Assembly (NCBI GenBank): GCA_030526195.1
Contig: JAUNDG010000004.1
Location: forward strand, 1 to 49,390
Source: Lachnospiraceae bacterium
Lineage (GTDB): Bacteria > Bacillota > Clostridia > Lachnospirales > Lachnospiraceae
DNA length: 49,390 nucleotides
Direction of reading: 5' to 3'
Below, in pieces: positions 9,428-16,689 of the stretch (positions within the stretch are counted from its first letter, which is position 1; each line of letters opens with the position of its first letter). Below the pieces are notes generated by a model. That model made no database searches, was not told where the DNA came from, and saw nothing but the letters and a program-made list of their open reading frames with translations. The translations under genes were made by a program, and so were the position numbers.

Positions 9428-10312
9428 ATGACGTTAAGACATTTGCAAATTTTCCTCATGGTCTGCGAAAAAGGCAACATGACAGAGGCGGCCAACACAC
9501 TTTTCATGACCCAGCCCTCTGTCAGTCAGGCCATCAAGGAACTGGAAACCCATTACGAGGTGCGGCTTTTCAACCGCGCCGGCAGAAAAATCTCATTAAC
9601 CCGCTCCGGTGAGATCCTCCGCAGCTATGCGGTGCACATCACCAACAGCTTTGCGGAACTGGACAAAAAGCTGCGCTCCACAGCCCAGAGCCATGCCCTG
9701 CGCATCGGCGCCAACGTGACGGTGGGGGTGACCATGATTCAGTCCCTGATCTGCCGTTTTAAGGAGATGTTCCCCGGCATCCGGGTTGAGATTTTCGTCA
9801 ACAACTCGAAAGCCATTTTAGAGCGCATCGACCGGGACGAACTGGATCTGGCGCTGGTGGAAGAGTTTGCCGGTATGGAAAATTACATCACAGAGCCATT
9901 TTTTAATGACCGCAGCATCGTGGTGGCTCCCATCGGCCATCCGCTTCTTGAAAAAAAGGAGGTGACGGCCAAGGACCTGACGGAGACGGAGCTTTTGCTT
10001 CGGGAATCCGGCAGCGGTGTGCGGAACCTCTTCGATGCGGTGATGTTCGCCAAGGGGCTGGTGGTGCATCCCATCTGGGAAAGCTACACATCGGACGCGG
10101 TGATCGAGGCTGTCCGCGCCAACATCGGCGTGGCGGTTCTGCCGGAGCGCATCGCCCGGCCTCATATCCGCAATAAGGAAATGAGTGAGCTGCCGATCCG
10201 GGATCTTGACCTTAGCCGCCGGCTGGTGATCCTTCGGCACAGAAGCAAAATCCTGTCACCGGAAGGGGAGGCCTTTGCGGAACTGGTCAGAACATCTGAC
10301 TGGGATGTGTGA
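9428..10312 (+). CDS. LysR-family transcriptional regulator
   Basis: 294 residues. The N-terminal winged helix (MTLRHLQIFLMVCEKGNMTEAA, TQPSVSQAIKELE) is typical of LysR; the rest is a LysR-substrate effector domain starting near residue 90. The start at 9428 follows TGAGG by 6 bases; an upstream in-frame start would add eight residues without an RBS. It begins 48 bases after the sensor-kinase stop and could be co-transcribed with it. It ends at its own terminator. The effector and targets cannot be read from sequence. Confidence 0.9.
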   Translation: MTLRHLQIFLMVCEKGNMTEAANTLFMTQPSVSQAIKELETHYEVRLFNRAGRKISLTRSGEILRSYAVHITNSFAELDKKLRSTAQSHALRIGANVTVGVTMIQSLICRFKEMFPGIRVEIFVNNSKAILERIDRDELDLALVEEFAGMENYITEPFFNDRSIVVAPIGHPLLEKKEVTAKDLTETELLLRESGSGVRNLFDAVMFAKGLVVHPIWESYTSDAVIEAVRANIGVAVLPERIARPHIRNKEMSELPIRDLDLSRRLVILRHRSKILSPEGEAFAELVRTSDWDV

Positions 10313-10391
10313 TTCAGGCAGCAGATGGACATCGCCCCTCATGGGACTGCGCACTTAAAAATGTTGGGACATAATACGAATTAATAATAGT

Positions 10392-10435
10392 ACCGCAGTT
10401 AGTATAGGTAATTACCTATGGTAACTGCGGTTTTT
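10392..10435 (+). terminator. rho-independent terminator after the LysR gene
   Basis: ACCGCAGTTA pairs with TAACTGCGGT, extended inside by ATAGGTA/TACCTAT, followed by TTTTT. Confidence 0.85.
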
Positions 10436-10441
10436 AACAAT

Positions 10442-10471
10442 TTTACAGCCTGCCGGCGGGTGGTCTATAAT
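10442..10471 (+). promoter_or_regulatory. promoter of the Mop-domain gene
   Basis: TTTACA (10442-10447), 18-bp spacer, TATAAT (10466-10471). Predicted transcription starts near 10478, leaving an untranslated leader of about 124 bases. Confidence 0.6.
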
Positions 10472-10477
10472 TAGGTC

Positions 10478-10601
10478 ATGCAAGAGAGAGACCTCCGGCG
10501 GACATCTGATTCAGGAAAAGGTTGTCAAAATCGGAGGCTGACACATTAAGAAAATGGCGCTTCCTCAAGCCGCCGCGTTATAGAAAAGGAGAATTCGTCT
10601 T
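10478..10601 (+). promoter_or_regulatory. structured leader, possible molybdenum-cofactor-type riboswitch
   Basis: CCTCCG (about 10492) can pair with CGGAGG (about 10531) around a G/A-rich interior, and GGCG (about 10556) with a downstream GCCGCC just before the RBS AAAGGAG (10586-10591). A 124-base leader with such pairing in front of a molybdate-binding protein suggests cis-regulation. Moco/Tuco RNA is the obvious candidate, but I cannot align it to the consensus by eye; it may be an ordinary 5' UTR. Confidence 0.35.
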
Positions 10602-11015
10602 ATGAAAATCAGTGCAAGAAATCAGATCAACGGTATCATCACAGCTGTCGAAAAGGGTGCTGTCAACGGCATCGTGAAAATGAGCTTCGGCGATAACAAG
10701 GTTTCCTCAACAATCTCCCTGAGCGCCATCGAAGAGCTTGGCCTGGTGGAAGGCAAGGAAGCTGTTGCCATCGTGAAGGCTACAGAAGTGATGATCGGTG
10801 TTGGCGAAATCGGCCGCATCAGCGCCAGAAACATCTGGAAGGGTGTTGTGGCTGACATCCAGGAAGGTGCTGTTAACGGCATCGTGAAGCTGGACATCAA
10901 CGGTGTGATGATCTCTGCCACCATTTCCATGAACGCTATTGCTGATCTGGAACTGAAGGTTGGTATGGAAGCCAGCGCTATCGTGAAGTCAACATCTGTC
11001 ATGATGATGGCGTAA
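10602..11015 (+). CDS. molybdate-binding molbindin-like protein (two Mop/TOBE domains)
   Basis: A 137-residue cytosolic protein made of two tandem Mop units, about 1-68 and 72-137. Both start ISARNxxxG and share AVNGIVK and a late AIVKxTxVM strand. Mop/TOBE domains bind molybdate or tungstate oxyanions and assemble into small rings that store or buffer the metal (family knowledge). No ModE-type DNA-binding domain and no ModC ATPase is attached. AAAGGAG lies 10 bases before the ATG. The codon choice (GTT, GCT, GGC, ATC) resembles that of the abundant binding-protein gene at 28.2 kb. It is monocistronic, and no mod or moa genes lie in the window. Confidence 0.92.
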   Translation: MKISARNQINGIITAVEKGAVNGIVKMSFGDNKVSSTISLSAIEELGLVEGKEAVAIVKATEVMIGVGEIGRISARNIWKGVVADIQEGAVNGIVKLDINGVMISATISMNAIADLELKVGMEASAIVKSTSVMMMA

Positions 11016-11354
11016 TCGCACAACAAACGGTTGCGATATGAGCTGCCGGCCCAATGGGTAGACGCAGGCTCTGTGGTTCACGAGCAAGTAGCGAAGCGGA
11101 CATCGTGCCCTGCGGGTATTGCGAGTGTCCGCTTTACACAAAAACAAAAAAGCATTCCCACACGGACGAGGTAATGATCCGGGGGAATGCTTTTTTTCTG
11201 CACTATTATGGCAACAGTTGTTCACGAGAAGATTGAGGTGCGGACATCGATCTTACGGGCTTGCGTGTCCGCTTTGCCGATATCCAGTGGTGGAATGGAT
11301 ATCAGGCACCGGGGCCTTGTGCGAGTCCGCTTTACTTTGGCAAGGTTGCCTTAA
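11016..11354. other. gene-free region with terminator and TGTCCGC hairpins
   Basis: No gene seen. Two related palindromic units, GCGGACATCG...GTGTCCGC, lie at about 11098-11134 and 11240-11272, and a third half (GAGTCCGCTTTAC) at about 11324-11336. An intrinsic terminator lies between them at 11150-11197. Confidence 0.6.
11150..11197 (+). terminator. rho-independent terminator after the Mop gene
   Basis: AGCATTCCC pairs with GGGAATGCT over a long loop, preceded by an A-run and followed by seven T. It could work in both directions. Confidence 0.75.
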
Positions 11355-12113
11355 TTAGAGAGATGCGCCGTAATCGCTGACCAGGATCTGACCTGTGAGC
11401 GGGGCGGATTTGTCGGAGGCCAGGAATTCGATGATGTTGGCCACGTCTTCTGCTTTGCAGGGTTTGATCTTCAGATCGGCATGGCGACTCATGGCACCCA
11501 TAATGCGCATATCCAGCGCTTCCGGTTTCATGCCGGCAGTCATCGGTGTCAGGATGGTGCCCGGGCAGACCGCATTGCAGCGGATATACTGATCAGCCAG
11601 AAGAAGAGCAGTATGCTTTGTCACACCGATGATGGCTGACTTGGTGGCCACATAAGCGGCACCGCCGCCACCATTTACACCGGCCACAGAGGCCACATTG
11701 ACGATGGAGGCACCGGCTGTCATGTGCGGAATAGCCGCCCGCATACACTGCATGGTGCCGACTTCGTTGATGGCGATGAGCTTAGAGGCTTCTTCATCGC
11801 TGAATTTATCGATGGGGGCCAGACCGGTGTCAAGCACACCCGCATTGTTGACCAGAATATCAATGCTGCCGAAGGCTTCGATAGCGGCATCCATCAGGGC
11901 AAGACAATCTTCATTTTTGGAAATGTCAACGGCCACGGCCAGTACCTGACCGCCTTCTGCTTTGATCTTTTCGGCGACATCATCCAGCGCGGCTTTCCGT
12001 CTGGCACTGATGACAACGTTCGCACCGCAACGGGCGAAAAGCATGGCAGTGGCGGCGCCGACACCTGAGTTGCCGCCGGTGATGATAGCTGTTTTACCTT
12101 TAAGTGAGCTCAT
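11355..12113 (-). CDS. short-chain dehydrogenase/reductase (SDR)
   Basis: A classical 252-residue NAD(P)-dependent SDR. It has the cofactor loop TGGNSGVG (12-19), NNAG (89-92) and a catalytic Ser-Tyr-Lys set (Ser142, Tyr154, Lys158 in YVATK). The C-terminus (LASDKSAPLTGQILVSDYG) is the usual SDR end. Arg38-Arg39 after the second strand favour NADP(H), as an inference. AAAGGGA precedes the ATG. It stands alone with a strong promoter; the substrate cannot be named. Confidence 0.92.
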   Translation of the reverse strand: MSSLKGKTAIITGGNSGVGAATAMLFARCGANVVISARRKAALDDVAEKIKAEGGQVLAVAVDISKNEDCLALMDAAIEAFGSIDILVNNAGVLDTGLAPIDKFSDEEASKLIAINEVGTMQCMRAAIPHMTAGASIVNVASVAGVNGGGGAAYVATKSAIIGVTKHTALLLADQYIRCNAVCPGTILTPMTAGMKPEALDMRIMGAMSRHADLKIKPCKAEDVANIIEFLASDKSAPLTGQILVSDYGASL

Positions 12114-12166
12114 AATTCTGATCCCTTTCTATTGTCTGAAATTTAAGTGCTTCTGAATTGAAATTG

Positions 12167-12196
12167 ATTATAGTGCACAAATATTTGGCGTGTCAA
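12167..12196 (-). promoter_or_regulatory. strong sigma-A promoter of the SDR gene
   Basis: On the minus strand: consensus TTGACA (12196-12191), 18-bp spacer, consensus TATAAT (12172-12167), about 53 bases before the start codon. Confidence 0.8.
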
Positions 12197-12291
12197 TGGA
12201 TATTTTTTAGACAATATTGTTATATAATTCACTATTAAGAATGGTGAAAATTCAAATGTGACAGTTATCTGAAAATATCTCGCATTGCACA

Positions 12292-12343
12292 ATATCCGCC
12301 TGTGATATCAGCCTGTGTTATACGCCCGTGATATCCGTCTGTG
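12292..12343. repeat. four tandem 13-bp repeats
   Basis: Units at 12292, 12305, 12318 and 12331 follow ATATCCGCCTGTG with one to three changes each. The array sits about 140 bases before the CinA-like gene. Confidence 0.75.
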
Positions 12344-12481
12344 ATAACTAAAGCCATCAACAATGCATCGGAGCCATGATGAAAACATGAAATTCGATGC
12401 CCGCCTTCTTTCGGCCTGATTTCAGAAAAGAAATGTAGTATGATGATAGCAAGAATAAGAAGCGGTAATGGGAGAGACAAA

Positions 12482-13129
12482 ATGAGCACATACCGGGAAT
12501 CGGAAGTCCGGGACAACTACCGGAAACTGACAAAAACTTTGATCGAGAGGGGGCTGACCATCAGCACCATGGAATCCGCCACCGGCGGGCAGATTGCCTC
12601 TCTCATCACCGATACGGAAGGTTCCTCCGCTGTGCTGAAGGGAGCCTTCGTCACCTATTGCAACGAAGCGAAGATCATGCAGGGGGTGCCGGCGGCAACC
12701 ATCGAGCGATACACCGTGTATTCAGAGGAAACGGCAGCGGCCATGGCCATGGCCTGCGCGGCAGCTTATCAGGCTGACATCGGCATCGGTGTCACCGGCA
12801 CCATGGGCAATGTGGACCCCGCGAACCCCGAAGCCTCGGAGCCCGGAGAGGTTTACTTCGCGGTTGCCTTGAGTAAGGCGGTGCCAGTGAATGAGGTGGC
12901 GGTGAATGATGAGGCGTCTGTGAAAGGGGTATCAAATAGACCGCCTGTTTCCGAGTGGTCGAAAGAGGATTATGAGGAAATGGCCTCCCTGACGGATGAG
13001 TCTGTAAGCGGAGAGCGGCAAGTAGTGACCTGTCACATCTCCCTCCCGCCGCAGCCGACCCGACTGGCTTATAAAATGGCCGTGGCGGCGCATATTTATG
13101 AGACATTGGCCCGGATACTCAGGAAGTAA
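12482..13129 (+). CDS. CinA C-terminal family amidase (PncC-like) with an insert
   Basis: 215 residues related to the C-terminal CinA domain, which hydrolyses nicotinamide mononucleotide to nicotinate mononucleotide in pyridine-nucleotide salvage. The core motifs are present: ESATGG (catalytic Ser), SSAVLKGAFVTYCNEAK and GIGVTGTMG. Single-domain PncC proteins are about 160 residues; here roughly 45 hydrophilic residues (about 140-185) sit between the EVYFAVAL strand and the C-terminal HISLPPQPTRLAYKMAV helix. The molybdopterin-like domain of full CinA is absent. The start at 12482 follows GGGAGAG; a longer in-frame start lacks an RBS. The loop usually reading GIAGPxGG is GTMGNVDP, so catalysis should be tested before assuming it. 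Confidence 0.8.
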   Translation: MSTYRESEVRDNYRKLTKTLIERGLTISTMESATGGQIASLITDTEGSSAVLKGAFVTYCNEAKIMQGVPAATIERYTVYSEETAAAMAMACAAAYQADIGIGVTGTMGNVDPANPEASEPGEVYFAVALSKAVPVNEVAVNDEASVKGVSNRPPVSEWSKEDYEEMASLTDESVSGERQVVTCHISLPPQPTRLAYKMAVAAHIYETLARILRK

Positions 13130-13205
13130 TCGACACACAACAGGTCAAACGAGCGGCAGAAAAAATGCCTCTCATCAAATAGTTGACATAATATTAATCA
13201 CAAAA

Positions 13206-13225
13206 AAGGCTGCTTCGGCAGCCTT
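13206..13225 (+). terminator. intrinsic terminator, weak T-tract
   Basis: AAGGCTGC-TTCG-GCAGCCTT is a perfect 8-bp stem with a stable UUCG loop, but what follows is CAATTATTGTT rather than a clean T-run. Confidence 0.6.
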
Positions 13226-13258
13226 CAATTATTGTTAAGAATAATTAAGAAAATTGTC

Positions 13259-13288
13259 TTACATATGAGAGGGGTTTTTGGGTAATAT
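13259..13288 (+). promoter_or_regulatory. possible promoter of the dlt-like cluster
   Basis: TTACAT (13259-13264), 18-bp spacer, TAATAT (13283-13288), 36 bases before the first gene. Confidence 0.35.
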
Positions 13289-13324
13289 ATACGTGGACGA
13301 TTATTTTTTTGAGGTAACACGCTT

Positions 13325-14872
13325 ATGATTTTTAACGTGCTTGACTATCTGGAACGCAGCGCCGCTTCATTTCCTGAAAAGACGGCGGTTGTGGACGATA
13401 TCAAAGCTTATACTTACAGCCAGCTGTTGCGCCTGTCAAAACGCATCGGCAGTGCCGTGGCAAGATTTGCAGCCCAGGGCACACCGGTGGCGGTGCTGGC
13501 CGATAAAAGTGCCGATACACTGGCCATTTTCATGGGTATTGTGCAGGCCGGCTGCTGTTATTCCCTGATGAATCCGGACCTGCCGGAGGGCCGTCTTGGC
13601 CAGATTCTGTCTGTGCTCAAGCCGGCACTTGTCATCACCGATGAAGCCAATGCGGAGCTGGCCGAGAAGCTGATTGCTGCGGCTGGCGCAATTCCCGCAC
13701 CGGCGCCCACAATCCTGCTTTACGACGAGCTGATGCACCACCCGCTGGACGAGGCTCTCCTGAAAAAAGTGCGGAGCCGGGCCATCGACCAGGATCCGCT
13801 TTACATCAATTTCACCTCCGGTTCCACCGGCGTGCCCAAGGGCGTGGCCGTGGGGCAGCGGAGCGTCATCGACTTCATTGACATTTTCGCCGAGACATTC
13901 GGTTTTGACGAAAATGACCGGATCGGCAACCAGGCACCTTTCGATTTTGACGTGTCGGTGAAGGACATTTACACCGCCCTCAAGGTGGGGGCTACCCTGG
14001 TGGTCATCCCGAAGGCTCTGTTCTCAAAGCCGGCGGAGCTCCTTGATTTCATCTGCGATCAGAAGGTCACCAATATGACCTGGGCCGTTTCCGCCATCTG
14101 TCTCATCAGCGCCTGCCACGGTCTTGACTACCGCACACCCGACACGGTGAAGCGGGTGCTGTTCAGCGGCGAGGTCATGCCGCTCAAGCATCTGAAGACC
14201 TGGATGGAGCATTTGCCTGAGGCCGAATTTGTCAACCTTTACGGCCCCACGGAGATCACCTGCAACTGCACCTATCATCGGGTCGACCGGTCCCGTGATT
14301 ACGAAAATGGCATGCCCATCGGCCGCCCATTTCCGAATGAGGATGTGTTCCTGCTGAACAAAAATGGTGAGCGCATCGAGGAAGCGGGTGTCACGGGCGA
14401 AATCTGTGTCCGGGGCACGGCCCTGGCGCTGGGTTATTATGCGGCGGAGGCTGAGACAGCCAAAGCATTTCCGCAAAATCCGCTGCAAAAGGCCTATCCG
14501 GAACGCATTTACCGCACCGGCGATTTGGGAAAATATGATGACGCCGGCGAACTCATTTTCTGCGGACGGGAGGACTTCCAGATCAAGTACATGGGTCACC
14601 GCATCGAGACCGAGGAGATCGAAAAGGCCATCGCGGCGCTGCCGGAGATCGAGCGTTGCTGCGTGCTGTTCAGCGAGAAGAAGCAGAAGCTGTACGGGTT
14701 CTATGCCGGGGACATCGACAAGCGAGCCCTGCACGCGAAACTGAAGGAGACACTGCCGGTGTACATGGTGCCCGGGGCCTTCCGCCAGCTGGAGCAGTTC
14801 CCGCTGACGAAGAACGGGAAAATTGATCGCAAACTGCTGCTGTCTGAGGTGGAAACCCGCAGCAAACGCTAA
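13325..14872 (+). CDS. DltA-like amino-acid adenylating ligase
   Basis: A 515-residue stand-alone adenylation domain with the length and layout of D-alanine:carrier-protein ligase (DltA). Motifs: INFTSGSTGVPKG (ATP loop), NLYGPTEITCNCTYH, YRTGDLGKYDDAGELIFCGR, IKYMGHRIETEEIE and the C-terminal lysine motif LTKNGKIDRKLL. It should form an aminoacyl-AMP and load the small carrier protein encoded at 16455. Substrate specificity cannot be read off: the family uses D-Ala, but the decarboxylase next door makes another amino acid or amine possible. GAGGTAA lies 10 bases before the ATG. First gene of a five-gene same-strand cluster. Confidence 0.88.
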   Translation: MIFNVLDYLERSAASFPEKTAVVDDIKAYTYSQLLRLSKRIGSAVARFAAQGTPVAVLADKSADTLAIFMGIVQAGCCYSLMNPDLPEGRLGQILSVLKPALVITDEANAELAEKLIAAAGAIPAPAPTILLYDELMHHPLDEALLKKVRSRAIDQDPLYINFTSGSTGVPKGVAVGQRSVIDFIDIFAETFGFDENDRIGNQAPFDFDVSVKDIYTALKVGATLVVIPKALFSKPAELLDFICDQKVTNMTWAVSAICLISACHGLDYRTPDTVKRVLFSGEVMPLKHLKTWMEHLPEAEFVNLYGPTEITCNCTYHRVDRSRDYENGMPIGRPFPNEDVFLLNKNGERIEEAGVTGEICVRGTALALGYYAAEAETAKAFPQNPLQKAYPERIYRTGDLGKYDDAGELIFCGREDFQIKYMGHRIETEEIEKAIAALPEIERCCVLFSEKKQKLYGFYAGDIDKRALHAKLKETLPVYMVPGAFRQLEQFPLTKNGKIDRKLLLSEVETRSKR

Positions 14873-14948
14873 GCGCGTGTGAATCTGTGAGATCGCAGGG
14901 CGCATACATCGCGCGTGTGAATCTATGAGATCGCAGCGCACAAATAAC
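14873..14948. repeat. two 38-bp tandem repeats inside the dlt-like cluster
   Basis: 14873-14910 and 14911-14948 both begin GCGCGTGTGAATCT and continue with a GAGATCGCAG core; a third copy starts at 14949 (GCGCGTGTTATG) and fades. They begin immediately after the ligase stop codon. Confidence 0.75.
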
Positions 14949-15032
14949 GCGCGTGTTATGCCGCACGGCATCAGCCTGTGTGGCGAAAAACATCGCTTAT
15001 ACGAGAAGAGAAGAATTAGAAAAGACAAATAT

Positions 15033-16277
15033 ATGACAGACGATAAAATAAAAGCTTTGCTGGCGACGGAGACCACACCCCTTTACGTGTACGACACCGC
15101 TGTGCTGAAAAATCGGGTGGCATACCTGAAGGCGCAGCTGCCGGAGCGGGTGAGTCTCTGCTATGCCATGAAGGCCAATGCCTTCATCATCAAGGCGCTG
15201 GAAGGACAGGTGGATTATTTTGAAATCTGCTCGCCGGGGGAATACCGCATTTGCGAAAATGTGGGGCTGCCCCGGGAGAGCTATGTCATTTCCGGTGTCA
15301 ATAAATCACAGGCCCTCATTGAGGAACTGGTGAACGGTGAGACCCTGCCCAACTGCCTGACCGTGGAATCGCTGCATCATTTTCATATGATCCGCGAGGC
15401 GGCACATAAGGCCAGACGTCGGGTGCCGGTGCTCCTGCGGGTGACCACATCCAGCCAGTTCGGCCTGGATAAAGCCGACCTTTGCAGCCTGGTGGCAGAG
15501 TATCAGGCCGATGAATGGCTCGACATTGTGGGCATTCAGCACTTTTCCGGGACGCAGAAAACATCTCTTAAGAAGGTGGCTCGGGAGCTCAAATCCGTGG
15601 ACGCGCTGATCCGCGAACTGGCCGAGGATTACCACTTTGAGGTGAAAAAACTGGAATACGGCGGCGGTTTCCCGGTGGCGTATTTTGAAGGGGAGACCTT
15701 CGACGAGGAAGCGTATCTTGCCGGCTTTTCAGATCTCCTTTCGGAAATGAGTTATCAGGGCCCGATCGTTCTTGAGCTTGGCCGCAGCATCGCCGCTTCC
15801 TGTGGGACTTATCTCACCGGGGTGGTGGATGTGAAATATAACGACGGTGTGCACTATGCCATCGTGGACGGCGGCATGCATCAGATGAATTATTTCGGTC
15901 AGTTCATGGCCATGAAAATGCCTGCGATGCACCTGGTCGGGGCAAAAAAGCGGTTAGCCGATGCAGACAATGCAGCCGACCCGGACAACGCGGGTCTCGA
16001 GGCCGGTTCTGACGGCACAGACACCCGTCAGCCCTGGCACATCTGCGGCTCCCTTTGCACCACCAATGACATCCTGGTGAAGCAGGCCATGCTGCCGGAT
16101 CTGGCCATCGGTGATGTGCTGGCCTTCGAAAATACGGGGGCCTATTCCGTCACGGAGGGCATGGCGCTTTTCCTCAGCCGTGACCTGCCGGCGGTCATTC
16201 TGGCGAACGAAAATGGTGTGTTTAAAAAAGTTCGTGATCATATTGAAATTGCGGACCTCAACACGCCACAGTTGTGA
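15033..16277 (+). CDS. fold-type III PLP-dependent amino-acid decarboxylase
   Basis: A 414-residue enzyme of the alanine-racemase-fold group that includes diaminopimelate, ornithine and carboxynorspermidine decarboxylases. PLP-binding Lys47 lies in CYAMKANAF; YGGGFPVAYF is the glycine loop for the cofactor phosphate; ELGRS replaces the usual EPGR; CGSLCTTNDIL supplies the active-site Cys and Asp; FENTGAYS follows. A charged low-complexity insert (about residues 303-335, DADNAADPDNAG-like) precedes the Cys motif. The start at 15033 was chosen because 36 upstream in-frame residues are repeat-encoded; the RBS (AAAAGA) is weak. Its place between the ligase and carrier genes suggests it makes or alters the group to be transferred. 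Confidence 0.85.
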   Translation: MTDDKIKALLATETTPLYVYDTAVLKNRVAYLKAQLPERVSLCYAMKANAFIIKALEGQVDYFEICSPGEYRICENVGLPRESYVISGVNKSQALIEELVNGETLPNCLTVESLHHFHMIREAAHKARRRVPVLLRVTTSSQFGLDKADLCSLVAEYQADEWLDIVGIQHFSGTQKTSLKKVARELKSVDALIRELAEDYHFEVKKLEYGGGFPVAYFEGETFDEEAYLAGFSDLLSEMSYQGPIVLELGRSIAASCGTYLTGVVDVKYNDGVHYAIVDGGMHQMNYFGQFMAMKMPAMHLVGAKKRLADADNAADPDNAGLEAGSDGTDTRQPWHICGSLCTTNDILVKQAMLPDLAIGDVLAFENTGAYSVTEGMALFLSRDLPAVILANENGVFKKVRDHIEIADLNTPQL

Positions 16278-16373
16278 TAGAATACATCTACCATCCACAG
16301 AGAAGCGGCCATCATGCCCTGAAGGGATCGCATGTGTCCGCCTGACAGAGATGGCCTTCTGTGCTGAAGCAGC

Positions 16374-16397
16374 CTCATTTTCGAAAGAGAAAATGAG
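16374..16397 (+). other. stem-loop in the decarboxylase-carrier gap
   Basis: CTCATTTTC-GAAAGA-GAAAATGAG is a perfect 9-bp hairpin without a T-run, about 57 bases before the carrier-protein ATG. It is not a terminator; it may mark an RNA processing site that lets the carrier be expressed at a different level. That role is inference. Confidence 0.5.
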
Positions 16398-16454
16398 CGA
16401 AGGCTGATGTGGCATGGGGAATCTAAACATAAACATATGAGGGGTATTACAAAA

Positions 16455-16685
16455 ATGGACGAAAGATTACTTGAAATTCTGGAAGATATTGAACCGGGTG
16501 TTGATTATGAACACTGCGACACGCTGGTGGACGATCACATTCTGACATCCCTGGCCATCATTTCACTGATCGCTGAGCTGGAAGAGGAGTTTGACATCAC
16601 GATCCCGACAACGGAGATCATTCCCGAAAACTTCAATTCCGCAGCCGGTATGTGGGAAATGATCGAGCGGCTTGGAGAGGAGTAG
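16455..16685 (+). CDS. DltC-like acyl carrier protein
   Basis: A 76-residue acidic carrier protein. LTSLAIISLIAELEEEFDI is the phosphopantetheine helix: Ser32 is the expected attachment site, with Thr in place of the usual Asp before it. GAGGGG (16440-16444 region) lies about 9 bases before the ATG, fixing the start. It would carry the aminoacyl group made by the upstream ligase to the membrane acyltransferase encoded next. The downstream start codon lies 4 bases after its stop, and this gene's last codons supply the next gene's RBS. Confidence 0.9.
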   Translation: MDERLLEILEDIEPGVDYEHCDTLVDDHILTSLAIISLIAELEEEFDITIPTTEIIPENFNSAAGMWEMIERLGEE

Positions 16686-16689
16686 GCCC

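Larger units (their letters stand above)
12114..12481. other. intergenic region between divergent SDR and CinA-like genes
   Basis: It holds the minus-strand SDR promoter and a 13-bp tandem repeat (12292-12343). I see no gene and no clear plus-strand promoter, though TATGAT near 12438 is a possible -10. Confidence 0.5.

Noticed and set aside
12292-12343. CRISPR array
   Set aside because: Units are contiguous 13-mers without spacers; the other tandem repeats in the window also lack spacers.
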